A model generated the notes under the pieces. The model ran no database searches. It worked only from the letters and a program-made list of their open reading frames with translations, and was not told where the DNA came from. Position numbers and translations under genes: made by a program. 22,802 nucleotides of DNA from assembly GCA_051453625.1 (NCBI GenBank), contig JBOZIK010000001.1:254812016-254834817 (forward strand), in the 5' to 3' direction. Source of the DNA: Welwitschia mirabilis (lineage: Eukaryota; Gnetophyta; Gnetopsida; Welwitschiales). Below, in pieces: positions 1 to 8,775 of the stretch; the stretch's first letter is position 1; every line of letters begins with the position of its first letter.

Positions 1-539
1 CCGCGTCGTTCTGACGTCTGCAACGTTCATATTTTTTCAGGTCGGACCTCCCACTTTTTTGTACCGGACGTCCCAGTTATAACGTTTAGTTTTTGGGGTA
101 GATCCAGACGTCCCAGTTTCAGATCCAGACGTCCCTATATATTTTTACTGCATTCAAGTCCGGACGTCCCGTTTTGCAGGTCAGATGTCCTAGTACATTT
201 TGACTGCGTTCTACTCCGGACGTCCCAGGTAGCAGGTCGAACGTCCCAGTACTTTTGGACAACATTGTAAGCTGGACGTCCTAGGTAGGAGGTCGGACGT
301 CCCTATATGTTCTGCCGTATATAGGACCGGACGTCCTGGTTTGAGAATCGGACATCCCGGGTGGCACAACTTCTAATTTGCACATGAAAAAGTGCACTGT
401 TGACAGTTCTTGCTCATCATTGAAATCAATTATCTCTACAAGTCAAACGTCCAAATTAGACAGGGCAGACGTCCCAATCTGGAGAGATCTTGTTTTCTTC
501 AGTTAGAAATTTCATCATTGAAAAATATTTGTTTCAACA
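1..539 (-). mobile_element. Partial LTR nested inside the 3' LTR of the copia element
   Basis: This is the right-hand part (5' part in element orientation) of an LTR related to the solo LTR at 15216-16293. Both share a stretch beginning GCAACGTTCATATTTT, a GGACGTCC array, and then GCACAACTTCT-ATTTGCAC. It ends in CAACA at 535-539, the same terminus as the copia LTR at 901-906. Immediately after it, homology to the other copia LTR (from about 9410) begins with ATATT, which fits a 5-bp target duplication. The left end is outside the window, so I cannot tell a solo LTR from the edge of a full element. Confidence 0.72.
44..358. repeat. GGACGTCC paired-palindrome array, nested LTR
   Basis: Twelve copies of a degenerate GGACGTCCC motif start at 44, 66, 106, 127, 162, 183, 218, 239, 274, 295, 329 and 350. 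The intervals alternate 21-22 and 34-35 bp (one is 40), so the real unit is a 56-bp tandem repeat carrying two palindromes. Two looser copies follow at 445 and 467, 22 bp apart. Variants are mostly ACATCC, ATGTCC or AGACGTCC, as expected from CpG decay. The core GACGTC is the C-box type of ACGT element recognised by plant bZIP factors. Function here is inferred. Confidence 0.9.
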
Positions 540-906
540 ATATTTTCGCACCAACGAATAAAAGACCAGACGTCCCATCGAGGGGACTCAGACGTCCTGG
601 TTTTAATCTACTTCTCCTAGAAAACTGAATATAGGATTAGACGTCCGGATTTTATAGGCCGGACGTCTCAGTACAAATTACTGTATACAGGTCCAGATGT
701 CCCAGTTTCACAGAGCGGACGTCTTAGTATAGCCAGACCGGATACAGAGCCGGCCATCCTAGTTTGACAGGGCGGACGTCCCGGTATAGAAAACCGAGCA
801 CTTGTTCGGACGTCTCGATCTCATAGGGCGGACGTCCCAATCTGATAAAGACTTGTTTTCTGATTTACGAGCTTGATTCTAACCATTGAAAACGCATGTT
901 CCAACA
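540..906 (-). repeat. 3' LTR of copia element E1 (partial)
   Basis: Homologous to 9409-9752 of the 5' LTR: shared landmarks are GAATAAAAG, a TCCTGGTTTTAATCT stretch, ATAGGATT, CCGAGCACTTGTT and ACTTGTTTTCTGA. It ends CCAACA at 901-906, that is, the LTR begins TGTTGG in element orientation, directly after the polypurine tract. It keeps one half-unit of the GGACGTCC array (the copy at 830-838) that the 5' LTR has lost through a deletion of about 22 bp. The rest of this LTR lies beyond the nested LTR, outside the window. Confidence 0.88.
568..838. repeat. GGACGTCC paired-palindrome array, E1 3' LTR
   Basis: Ten copies start at 568, 590, 639, 661, 695, 717, 752, 774, 808 and 830. The intervals are 22, 49, 22, 34, 22, 35, 22, 34 and 22: the same two-palindrome rhythm as in the nested LTR, with 22 bp inside each pair. 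It lies in U3 of the LTR in element orientation. Confidence 0.9.
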
Positions 907-920
907 ATTTCCCCTTTTTC
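907..920 (-). promoter_or_regulatory. Polypurine tract of E1
   Basis: On the minus strand this reads GAAAAAGGGGAAAT and abuts the TGTTGG start of the 3' LTR. The sequence just before it (TTTGTCATCATT) is also the usual context in this type of plant copia element. The tract would prime plus-strand DNA synthesis. Confidence 0.88.
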
Positions 921-987
921 AATGATGACAAACTTGTATGCGCTATTGAATTCAAGATTTTTAGGAGATGATTTTAGATTGCTATAA

Positions 988-1716
988 NNNNNNNNNNNNN
1001 NNNNNNNNNNNNNNNNNNNNNNNNNNNNNNNNNNNNNNNNNNNNNNNNNNNNNNNNNNNNNNNNNNNNNNNNNNNNNNNNNNNNNNNNNNNNNNNNNNNN
1101 NNNNNNNNNNNNNNNNNNNNNNNNNNNNNNNNNNNNNNNNNNNNNNNNNNNNNNNNNNNNNNNNNNNNNNNNNNNNNNNNNNNNNNNNNNNNNNNNNNNN
1201 NNNNNNNNNNNNNNNNNNNNNNNNNNNNNNNNNNNNNNNNNNNNNNNNNNNNNNNNNNNNNNNNNNNNNNNNNNNNNNNNNNNNNNNNNNNNNNNNNNNN
1301 NNNNNNNNNNNNNNNNNNNNNNNNNNNNNNNNNNNNNNNNNNNNNNNNNNNNNNNNNNNNNNNNNNNNNNNNNNNNNNNNNNNNNNNNNNNNNNNNNNNN
1401 NNNNNNNNNNNNNNNNNNNNNNNNNNNNNNNNNNNNNNNNNNNNNNNNNNNNNNNNNNNNNNNNNNNNNNNNNNNNNNNNNNNNNNNNNNNNNNNNNNNN
1501 NNNNNNNNNNNNNNNNNNNNNNNNNNNNNNNNNNNNNNNNNNNNNNNNNNNNNNNNNNNNNNNNNNNNNNNNNNNNNNNNNNNNNNNNNNNNNNNNNNNN
1601 NNNNNNNNNNNNNNNNNNNNNNNNNNNNNNNNNNNNNNNNNNNNNNNNNNNNNNNNNNNNNNNNNNNNNNNNNNNNNNNNNNNNNNNNNNNNNNNNNNNN
1701 NNNNNNNNNNNNNNNN
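988..1716. other. Assembly gap (729 N)
   Basis: Unknown bases between the E1 polypurine tract and its third ORF. Sequence on both sides (921-987 and 1717-1976) is AT-rich, without a recognisable gene, and fits the 3' untranslated part of the element. Confidence 0.99.
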
Positions 1717-1976
1717 CCTCCATAACTGAATAAATATACACCTATGCTATACAGATAATCTCAATTTTCATTTGTTAGCAAAAACAAAAATAATCTCATA
1801 TTTTCTCCTCCTTTGTCATCAATGAAAAGCAACATTAAAAAGTAAAATAGGTATAGGAAAACTAAGAGAAAATGTTTTGTATTAACATAAGATGATTACA
1901 ATAGTGAGATAGTTGTGAGTACAAAAAGAAAAAACAAAGAAGATAAGCAAGTGAGGAAGACTAAGAGAATAGAGGG

Positions 1977-3241
1977 CTAGTCAGAATGAGAAGGAGAAGA
2001 TGCTGAAGCTGGTTGTTCCCTTGGTGCCTCCTCTTCTTTTGAGCTCGTAGGACTGTTTAGACCATAAGCTAATAATCCGAATAAGACATGGTCTATCTTC
2101 TTGTTCAATTTATTTGCGATGGCCTTGGTAAAGTTGCGAACCTGATGAATAGCCTGAAGTAAATCAGCCTTTGATATAGTACCTGTGCTGGTCCCTTCTT
2201 CAGTTCTCTGTTTCTTTTTCAGCGGAGGAGTAGGCCTAATGGTTTCCGAAAAGATGTTCATTTTATTTAACGAATATAAACTAAAAGGTTTTGGTACCTT
2301 CGCAAGCTTCTCATCTTTTTGAATGGACAACTGATGGTTTTCTAATATAGCTGTGATGAGACCACCAAAGCGAAGGCTGAAGTAGCTGGCAATGAAAAAC
2401 TAACTGGTATAAAACATAATAAATTTGCATAAGTTAATTCTGGCACCTATGCCCAGACAAAATAGAGAAGGCTGAAGTAGCTGGCAATGAAAAACTAACT
2501 GGTATAAAACATAATAAATTTGCATAAGTTAATTCAGGCACCTATGCCCAGACAAAATAGAATGTATGCATAAAGTAGAGAGACTTCATCTTTGTTCCCC
2601 AGCTTGGGAATTAGATTATGCATGGAAATCTGAAATAGAACTTTGTAAAATGGTTTAAGCTTATTTGTCGAAAGGTTGGCTTGCCAGTGAATATTCTCTC
2701 CACAAAGTTCAATTGTCAAAACATCTTTTGAAACAGCTTCCTGTAAAGAGCTTACAAAAGTAATCTCACGAAAAAATCCCTCATTGGGGTAACTTGTAAC
2801 AAGAGAAATTGCTTCTAAGTTTACTACAACTTTTCTTTCATAAACTCTGATGTAAATAATCCAAGAGGTAGAGTCAAAACGAGCATTACAATAAAATAGG
2901 TGTACCATTTGTGCTAAAGCTTGTATGTCAGGATCTAAAGCATTCATCCACTCTTGTTCTTTAAACTTGTGGACTATTCTCATTTCTCTCCTAGAAGACT
3001 CATAGTCAATCTTCCGTTCAGGAGCAATAGGCCTCTTGTTCAATCCTTCAAACTAGGCCTTTCTGGTTTCTGTAGAAGTGAACCATTCGTCCTCAGAAGC
3101 TGGTTCCTTGCCTTTACTTAAAACGCCAATCTCTGGTCTCATCATGATTGAAGCAGAGGAGAGTCCAGATAGCAAAGAAGCCAAGAGGGAAGGGGAGAGA
3201 GAGGGAGGAGGAGGTGGAGGAAGTGCAAAACGAAGGAACAA
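1977..3241 (-). pseudogene. Third ORF of E1: retrotransposon-associated 'putative plant transposon protein' type, broken
   Basis: Reading leftwards, a proline-rich start (from 3241, or an internal Met near 3147) leads to FTSTETRKA, an in-frame TAG at 3053-3055, then NKRPIAPERKIDY and about 165 codons containing FYCNARFD and LFCLGIGA. A TGA at 2534-2536, a 95-bp tandem duplication and a further TAG break the middle. Reading resumes with LITAILENHQ and a lysine-rich, then Glu/Pro/Ser-rich tail ending at 1977. The order of blocks (PER segment, FY-N segment, helix-rich block before a short variable tail) resembles the domain annotated in plants as putative plant transposon protein. That match is from memory of the family. 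Its position between pol and the 3' LTR is where env-like ORFs sit in SIRE-type elements, but I see no signal peptide or membrane segment. Function unknown. Confidence 0.65.
2372..2560. repeat. 95-bp tandem duplication inside the third ORF
   Basis: Two adjacent copies (2372-2466 and 2467-2560) begin GAAGGCTGAAGTAGCTGGCA and differ visibly at one base (TTCTGG against TTCAGG). That base decides a codon: the left copy reads AGA (Arg) where the right copy reads TGA (stop). The length is not a multiple of three, so the duplication also shifts the frame. The near identity means it is much younger than the element. Confidence 0.93.
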
Positions 3242-3278
3242 TAGTAAAAGACCTTTAAATAAAACCTGGCGTGAGCGC

Positions 3279-3449
3279 GGGCGTCCGCACCGACTTAAAC
3301 TCAGACATCCGAGAAAAAAATGTGGGACGATTGGGTCTTTTTTAATAAAAAATTTTAAAACCCTTTAAAAGACGGGCGTCTGGGAGATTATGACAGGACA
3401 TCGAGGTTGTAATTTAGACGGACATTCGGGAAAAATGACGGGACGTCTG
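3279..3449. repeat. Degenerate GGACGTCC-like cluster between pol and the third ORF
   Basis: Six motif-like copies start near 3279, 3303, 3374, 3396, 3420 and 3441 (GGGCGTCCG, AGACATCCG, GGGCGTCTG, GGACATCGA, GGACATTCG, GGACGTCTG). Spacings are 24, 71, 22, 24 and 21 bp. The extra G is mostly on the left of the palindrome, the reverse of the LTR arrays. The remainder of 3242-3574 is AT-rich and holds no gene. Confidence 0.6.
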
Positions 3450-3574
3450 GGCAAGAAAAAGATAGATACAAGCTTGATGTAAAGAATTCTGAACAGATAC
3501 AAATTTAAGAGACACACAGAGGGCTTCTTCCCAGATAATATCAAATTTAGAAGCAGAATATATCAAAAAGTAAC

Positions 3575-4260
3575 TCATACCTCAGAGGGATATGCACCTA
3601 TTCCTAAATTTTTCTTTAGATAGATAAAGCGATCTTCATTAAGAGCCATGGTCATTATATCTGCAATTTGGTGATTAGTATCAATATATTCTAATTCAAC
3701 AATGCCATTTTGTACCTGATCTCTAATAAAATGATGTCTGATATCAATATGTTTCGTGCGAGAGTGTTAAACCAGATTCTTTGTGATACTTATTGCACTT
3801 GTGTTATCGCAACACATTCTTATTGTTGGAATCTGCACTCCAAATCAATTAGCATTTGATTCATCCAAGTGTTGAGCATAGCAAGCTCCAGCAACAATAT
3901 ATTCAGCTTCTGCTGTGGATAAAGATATTGTGTTTTGCTTCTTGCTCAACCATGGTGCAAGGCAATTTTCCATATAGAAACAAGCTCCACTGGTGCTTTT
4001 TCTGTCATCATAGCAAAGTGCCCAATCTACATCACTATAACCAACAAGATCGAGTGTAGTATCATATGAATACCATAAACCAAAATTCTGAGTATATTTT
4101 AAATGTTTTAGGATTCGTTTTACACACATATAGTGGGGTTCTTTCGGATCTGATTGATACCTGGCATAGACACCTTCTGATTGATACCTGACACAGACAC
4201 CTACATTGTGGGCTATGTCAGGTCTACTTGTTGTAACATATAAGAGACTTTCAAAGTTCC
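3575..4260 (-). pseudogene. Copia RNase H and pol C-terminus
   Basis: The segment reads KRILKHLKYTQNFGLW, GYSDVDWA, DDRKSTSG, LSKKQNTISLSTAEAEY, then MCCDNTSAI, HSRTKHIDIRHHFIRDQV and NHQIADIMT, and ends at TGA 3575-3577. This is the complete RNase H block of copia pol, which removes RNA from the RNA:DNA hybrid. The acidic residues of GYSDVDWA, TAEAEY and CCDN are present. Two in-frame stops (TGA just below 3845 and TAA near 3767) interrupt it. A 27-bp in-frame tandem duplication lies at its N-terminal edge. Confidence 0.93.
4149..4202. repeat. 27-bp tandem duplication in pol
   Basis: Two copies (4149-4175 and 4176-4202) of a unit starting TCTGATTGATACCTG occur in tandem and differ at two positions. 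On the minus strand each encodes V-RYQS-G, so the conserved ARYQSDP motif before RNase H is doubled in frame. Confidence 0.85.
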
Positions 4261-5110
4261 TCTAAACAGCTTCTGATTGATTTATTTATCTTTCTCATCT
4301 TTGCTGATCTTAACACTATGGATAGAGAAGTGCAAGAATCTTTTTCATTGATCATATCATATTTCTTAACAATGTCTTGAGGATCCTTGGTTTGACTGAT
4401 AAAAATGCCATCTTTTAATTACTTGATTTGTAAACCGAGAAAGAAATTGAGTCTCTTACCACACTCATTTCAAATTCATTTTGCATAAGCTTGGCAAATT
4501 CTTGAGCTAAATCTAACTTTGTTGAACCAAAACTATGTTATCAACATAAACTTGAACTATCAATTTGTCTTGATTTTCATGTTTTATAAGCAAAGTTAGA
4601 TCAACTTTACCTTTGATGAAACCATTTGAAATAAGGAAGGAATTCAACCTATCAAACCAAGCTCTAGGTGCTTGCTTTAAACCATAAAGGGCTTTGTTTA
4701 ATTTATATACATGATTGGGAAACTTGGGATCTGTAAAACTTAGAGGTTGTGCTACATACACTTCTTCATTTTAAAAGCCATTTAAAAACACACTCTTTAC
4801 GTTCATTTGAAACAATTTGATTTTATGAAAACAAGCAAGAGCTAACAACATGCGAATTGCTTCTAACCTGGCAACGAGAGCAAATATCTCACCATAATTT
4901 ATGCCTTTTTGTTGACTGTATCCTTGAGCAACCAATCTTGCCTTGTTCTAAATAATATTGTGATTCTCATCTTTCTTGTTGCTGGAAACCCATTTAGTTC
5001 CAATAATATACTTCTCTTGGGGAGGAAAAACTAAGTTCCACACTTTGTTTCTCTCGAATTGGTGGAGCTCATTTTGCATGGCTTTACTTTTTCTGCTTCC
5101 TGAAAATTTT
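4261..5110 (-). pseudogene. Copia reverse transcriptase (RVT_2), catalytically dead
   Basis: Reading leftwards from 5100: [66 protein letters not shown], then [44 protein letters not shown] and SLLYVTTSRPDIAH. The domain order and motifs are unmistakably copia RT. Both visible catalytic aspartates are replaced by asparagine: motif A reads QMNVKS (codon 4801-4803) where the family has D, and motif C reads YVDN (4537-4539) where it has YVDD. Several frameshifts and stops are also present. Confidence 0.95.
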
Positions 5111-5767
5111 TAGGTTCTAAAGAAAGAAGAAAACAGAGAAAACTTGGACTAATGTGCTTACCACTTCTTTTTGTAGTGCCCTAATTTGGATTGCTCACAA
5201 CCACCTCTATAGGATGATCTCATTTGGTTCTTTGAGGTAAGGAGTGGAAGGTTTAGTCTCTTTTGCTGATTGAGTTTGAATGGGAGAAGATGATCTTGTT
5301 TCAAATGTTAGAGCATTGGAGCTGCCAATGGAAATGTTTGGAATAGGGTCCACATCATTATCATTCCTGTTTAGGCCATTAGATCTTATATTCAAATCAT
5401 CTATTTTAACATGGGCAGATTCCTCAATTTTGCCAGAAGACTTGTTAAACACTCTATAAGCCTTACTTGTAAAAGAATAACCAAGAAAAATTCCTTCATC
5501 TGATTTTGAGTCAAATTTATTTAACAGACCTTTATCTTTAAGAATACGACACTTGCTACCAAAAACTTTAAAATAACTTACATTTGGACCCTTTCTATAC
5601 CAGAGTTCATAAGCGGTTTTCTTGGTACCTCGTCGAAGAAACACTCTATTGGAAATGTAGCTAGTTGTGTTTATTGCTTCAGCCCAGAGGTGATGTGGTA
5701 GGGATTGCTCATTTAACATAATTTGTGCCATTTCAATTAAAACTCAGTTCTTCCTTTTCACAACACC

Positions 5768-5839
5768 ATTTTGTTGAGGAGTTCTAGTAGCTAAAAATTG
5801 GTGACCAATTACATTAGAATTACAAAGAGTTTCAAATCT
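5768..5839. repeat. 72-bp sequence repeated on the far side of the N gap (left copy)
   Basis: This segment matches 6142-6213 over 72 bp with five mismatches and no indel. Both copies encode the same integrase stretch ending in RTPQQ. The two gap edges therefore overlap in content. Confidence 0.92.
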
Positions 5840-6141
5840 NNNNNNNNNNNNNNNNNNNNNNNNNNNNNNNNNNNNNNNNNNNNNNNNNNNNNNNNNNNNN
5901 NNNNNNNNNNNNNNNNNNNNNNNNNNNNNNNNNNNNNNNNNNNNNNNNNNNNNNNNNNNNNNNNNNNNNNNNNNNNNNNNNNNNNNNNNNNNNNNNNNNN
6001 NNNNNNNNNNNNNNNNNNNNNNNNNNNNNNNNNNNNNNNNNNNNNNNNNNNNNNNNNNNNNNNNNNNNNNNNNNNNNNNNNNNNNNNNNNNNNNNNNNNN
6101 NNNNNNNNNNNNNNNNNNNNNNNNNNNNNNNNNNNNNNNNN
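5840..6141. other. Assembly gap (302 N) flanked by duplicated sequence
   Basis: The edges of this gap carry the same 72-bp integrase sequence, so the gap may contain no missing sequence, or may join two different element copies or haplotypes. Confidence 0.95.
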
Positions 6142-6213
6142 ATTTTGTTGAGGAGTTCTAGGAGCTGAAAATTGGTGACCAATTCCATTAGAATTACAAA
6201 AAGTTTTAAATCT
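6142..6213. repeat. 72-bp sequence repeated on the far side of the N gap (right copy)
   Basis: Partner of 5768-5839, with five mismatches in 72 bp. Confidence 0.92.
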
Positions 6214-6443
6214 ATCATAATCAAACTCACCTCCTTTGTCTGTTCAGATAGTTTTGTGAGGAGTCCCTTGTTCCTTTTGAATTTGCCTGCAAACTTTAAT
6301 GAACATATCAAAAGCTTCATCTTTACTTGATAAGAAACATACCTAACACAATCCGGAAAAATCATCAACAATTACAAGGAAATATTTTTTACCACCAATA
6401 CTCCCTGTTTGGATTGGATCAAGAAGGTCCATATTGATGAGAT

Positions 6444-7445
6444 CTAGTGATTTGCTTGAAGTGACACCCTTTTTGCCAGAAAAGCTTGATCTAACCAATT
6501 TCCTTTAATGCAAGCCTCACAAATTTTTCCTTGATCTATGTTCAACTTTGGAATGCTTCTGATAATTTCTTTTGATGAGACAGTTTTGAAATCTTTTAGC
6601 TTCATGTGTCCTAGGTGTCTATGGCATAAGTCAACTCCATTGACTTGAGCTGGATAACATCCTTCATTAGGTTTCTCATCACAACCTAGAACATACATGC
6701 ATTTTGATCTTACGTTGGTAAGAATCTTTTGATTTGTTATAGCATTTCTGATAACACATTTGTCATGATAAAAATATACTATATTTCCTCTATCACAAAT
6801 CTGAGAGATACTAGAAAGATTATGCTTCAAGCCATCAACTAAATAAACATCATTGCTAACAGGATGATAAGTAGTAGTAGCAATAGAACCCTTACCAATA
6901 ATTTGTCCCTTGTTCTTGTCTCCAAAAGTCACTTCATCACCATCATATTCTTGGAAAGAGGACAACAAGCTTTTATTCCCTGTCATGCGTCTAGAACACC
7001 CACTGTCTAGGTACCATCTAGTTCTTTCTTGAGCTTTAAAGGTTGCGTGGGCAAATAGCGAAGTGACCAGGTTCTTTTTTACCCATTTCTTGGTGATATG
7101 AGATTTTTGTTTTTGAACATTAAAATCATTTAACTTAACGAACTTGAACCTATTGCTTTCATAGTCGAAATATATGGATTTCTTTAAAGAACAAGCATAT
7201 TGAATGTGCCCATATCTATTGCAATAAAAACATTTCAAGCTAACCTCACCAAAAGATTCCAATTTCAGACTTGGTTGGAAAAAGTTAAAGATAGGAGACT
7301 TACTTGAATGACTTCCCAATCCTGATTCATCAAGACGAGATCTCCCCATAACTAACAGATAGTTGAGGTTGTTTTTTCTTTGGGACAATCTTTCATCTAT
7401 CCTTTTGGAATTCGTCAAGTTCTTAGATAATCCTTTTATTTTCAT
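6444..7445 (-). pseudogene. Gag C-terminus, aspartic protease and pre-integrase zinc region
   Basis: This is the longest open stretch of the element (333 codons). A lysine/asparagine-rich helical start is followed by a CCHC zinc knuckle at residues 72-85 (C72, C75, H80, C85). The protease active site WYLDSGCSRRMTG is near residues 144-156, with the DSG triad at 147-149; the family usually has His where the second Arg of SRR sits. A pre-integrase HHCC region follows (H275, H280, C309, C312), with Cys where Trp usually precedes the first His. The frame then shifts to the integrase near 6450. Protease would cut the gag-pol polyprotein. It is joined to gag through a decayed coiled-coil-like stretch (7446-7540) with stops in every frame I read. 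Confidence 0.94.
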
Positions 7446-7540
7446 GTTAGCCTATTTCAAATTTAGCTGAAGATCTGATATTTGTTTTTTATATAAAACA
7501 TTCTTCTAACCTAGATCTAGACTAACTTCATATAATTTCT

Positions 7541-8710
7541 CTAGGCATCAAAAATATCACCATCTTCAGAATCATTATCAGATTGAATTTCAGTTTCTGA
7601 GCATACTTGAGATTGTTCAATACCTGGAGGAGGAATGGGATGATTTGGACTTTGCTCTTTGCTAAGAAAGGTGACTAATCCGAAGTTCAAGGATTCATCA
7701 TCACTTGATTGAGCTTCATCATCTAGCTCATCATCCCAAGTGACTTTAAGAGCTTTCTTCCCTTTGAACTTAGATTTCCTCTCCTTTCTTTTATTAGCAC
7801 ATTCAGAGGCAACATGACCAAATCCCTTACATTCGTAACATTGAATGGATGAGGATGAGCTCTTACCTTTGTCATTCATTCTTCAAGAGCCATTTTTTAA
7901 ATTCTTGAACTCTTTCTTTCTGAGAAATCTTATGAAGTTGTGAGCTAGTAAGGCTAGATCATCATCCGCTTCATCATTCCCTGAGGAATCTTTTGTATGA
8001 TCATTACTGGCTTTGAGGGCAATGCTCTTCCTTTTGGGAATTTCTTCTTCAGGAAGAAGAGTTGTTTCATATGCCATTAAAGATCCTTTTACTTCTTCAA
8101 CCCTCATTTTCTCAATATCCTTGCTTTCTTCTATGGCTATGATTTTGGGTTTGAACTTTGTAGTTAGACTTCTCAAAATCTTCCTTACTACTCTGTTCTC
8201 TGGAACTCTTTCACCTAATCCCCACATGTTGTTCACAATGTTACTAATTTTCGTGGTATACTTTGCCATGGATTCAGATTATTCCATTTTGATGTTCTTG
8301 AATTTTGTGGCTAAGAGTTGTAGCTTAGAATTTTTAACAATATTGGTTCCTTCATGAGCTACTCTCAAAGTGTCCCACATATCTTTAATAATCATACATT
8401 GAACTACTCTGTCGTACTCTTCAGTAGAAAGAGCACAGATAATTGCATTCATTGCTTGAGTATTCATCTGAACACCTTTTTTATCATTTGCATCCTAGCA
8501 GTCTTTGGGTTTTGGCACTTCTTTTCCGTCTATGTCTGTTTCAGTTGGAGGAGTAAAACCATACTATACTACAGCCCAAATATCCGAATTTAGAGAAGTC
8601 AAGAAAATGCTCATCTTGGATCTCTAGTGAGCATAATTACTGCAACTGAAGAAAGGAGCTTTTGAAACTGCCTGACCTTCCTGATGCCTTGAAACGTTAG
8701 AGGATGCCAT
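7541..8710 (-). pseudogene. Copia gag (UBN2-type) with five in-frame stops
   Basis: A single frame of 390 codons starts at ATG 8710-8708 (MASSNVSRHQEG), 52 bases after the primer site. It runs through NYAH, then KMSIFLTSLNSDIW, MNAIICALSTEEYDRV, MWDTLRVAHEGTN, VVRKILRSLTTKFKPK, IEKMRVEEVKGSLMAYE, and a CCHC knuckle CYECKGFGHVASEC at about codons 292-305, ending in an acidic tail. These are the blocks of plant copia gag, the capsid and nucleocapsid protein. Premature stops lie at 8624-8626, 8564-8566, 8495-8497, 8279-8281 and 7883-7885, yet no frameshift occurs over the 390 codons. The last stop is TGA where CGA is likely ancestral. Confidence 0.94.
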
Positions 8711-8762
8711 TGAAACTAATCCTACACTAAAATACAGGTTATGTGCAGAATTAGAGCAACTA

Positions 8763-8775
8763 GGCTCTGATACCA
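8763..8775 (-). promoter_or_regulatory. Primer-binding site, initiator tRNA-Met (E1)
   Basis: The minus strand reads TGGTATCAGAGCC, complementary to the last 13 bases of plant initiator tRNA-Met. It lies two bases from the LTR end (TAACA-AT-TGGTATC). Reverse transcription would start here. Confidence 0.96.

Larger units (their letters stand above)
5207..6455 (-). pseudogene. Copia integrase, interrupted by a gap and mutated
   Basis: The right part (6455-6142) reads LDLINMDLLDP, GGKKYFLVIVDDFSG, KDEAFDMF, TDKGGEFDY and IGHQFSAPRTPQQ, giving the first two catalytic Asp residues. A TAG (6343-6345) and a TGA (6244-6246) interrupt it. After 302 N, the left part repeats the last 24 residues, continues NGVVKRKN, then LPHHLWAEAINT, YELWYRKGPN, FKVFGSKC and EGIFLGYS. 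The residue after NGVV is normally the catalytic Glu of DDE; here the codon at 5756-5758 gives Lys. A TGA follows three codons later. The domain would join cDNA to host DNA, but this copy cannot be active. The C-terminal tail is open until 5207. Confidence 0.93.

Noticed and set aside
44-358. CRISPR-like array (palindromic repeats with regular spacers)
   Set aside because: The repeats are degenerate, the spacers are themselves related, and the array sits inside plant LTRs next to a copia element.
410-628. Plus-strand open stretch of 72 codons
   Set aside because: Crosses the boundary between the nested LTR and the E1 LTR and covers array motifs, so it is not a gene.
968-1741. Long open frames through the N runs
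   Set aside because: They consist almost only of unknown bases; the same holds for those at 5798-6371 and 21632-22041.
3078-3368. Plus-strand open stretch with glycine run
   Set aside because: Complement of the proline-rich start of the third ORF; composition comes from a purine-rich tract.
8013-8593. Plus-strand open stretches opposite gag
   Set aside because: Antisense to the conserved gag frame and without any motif of their own.
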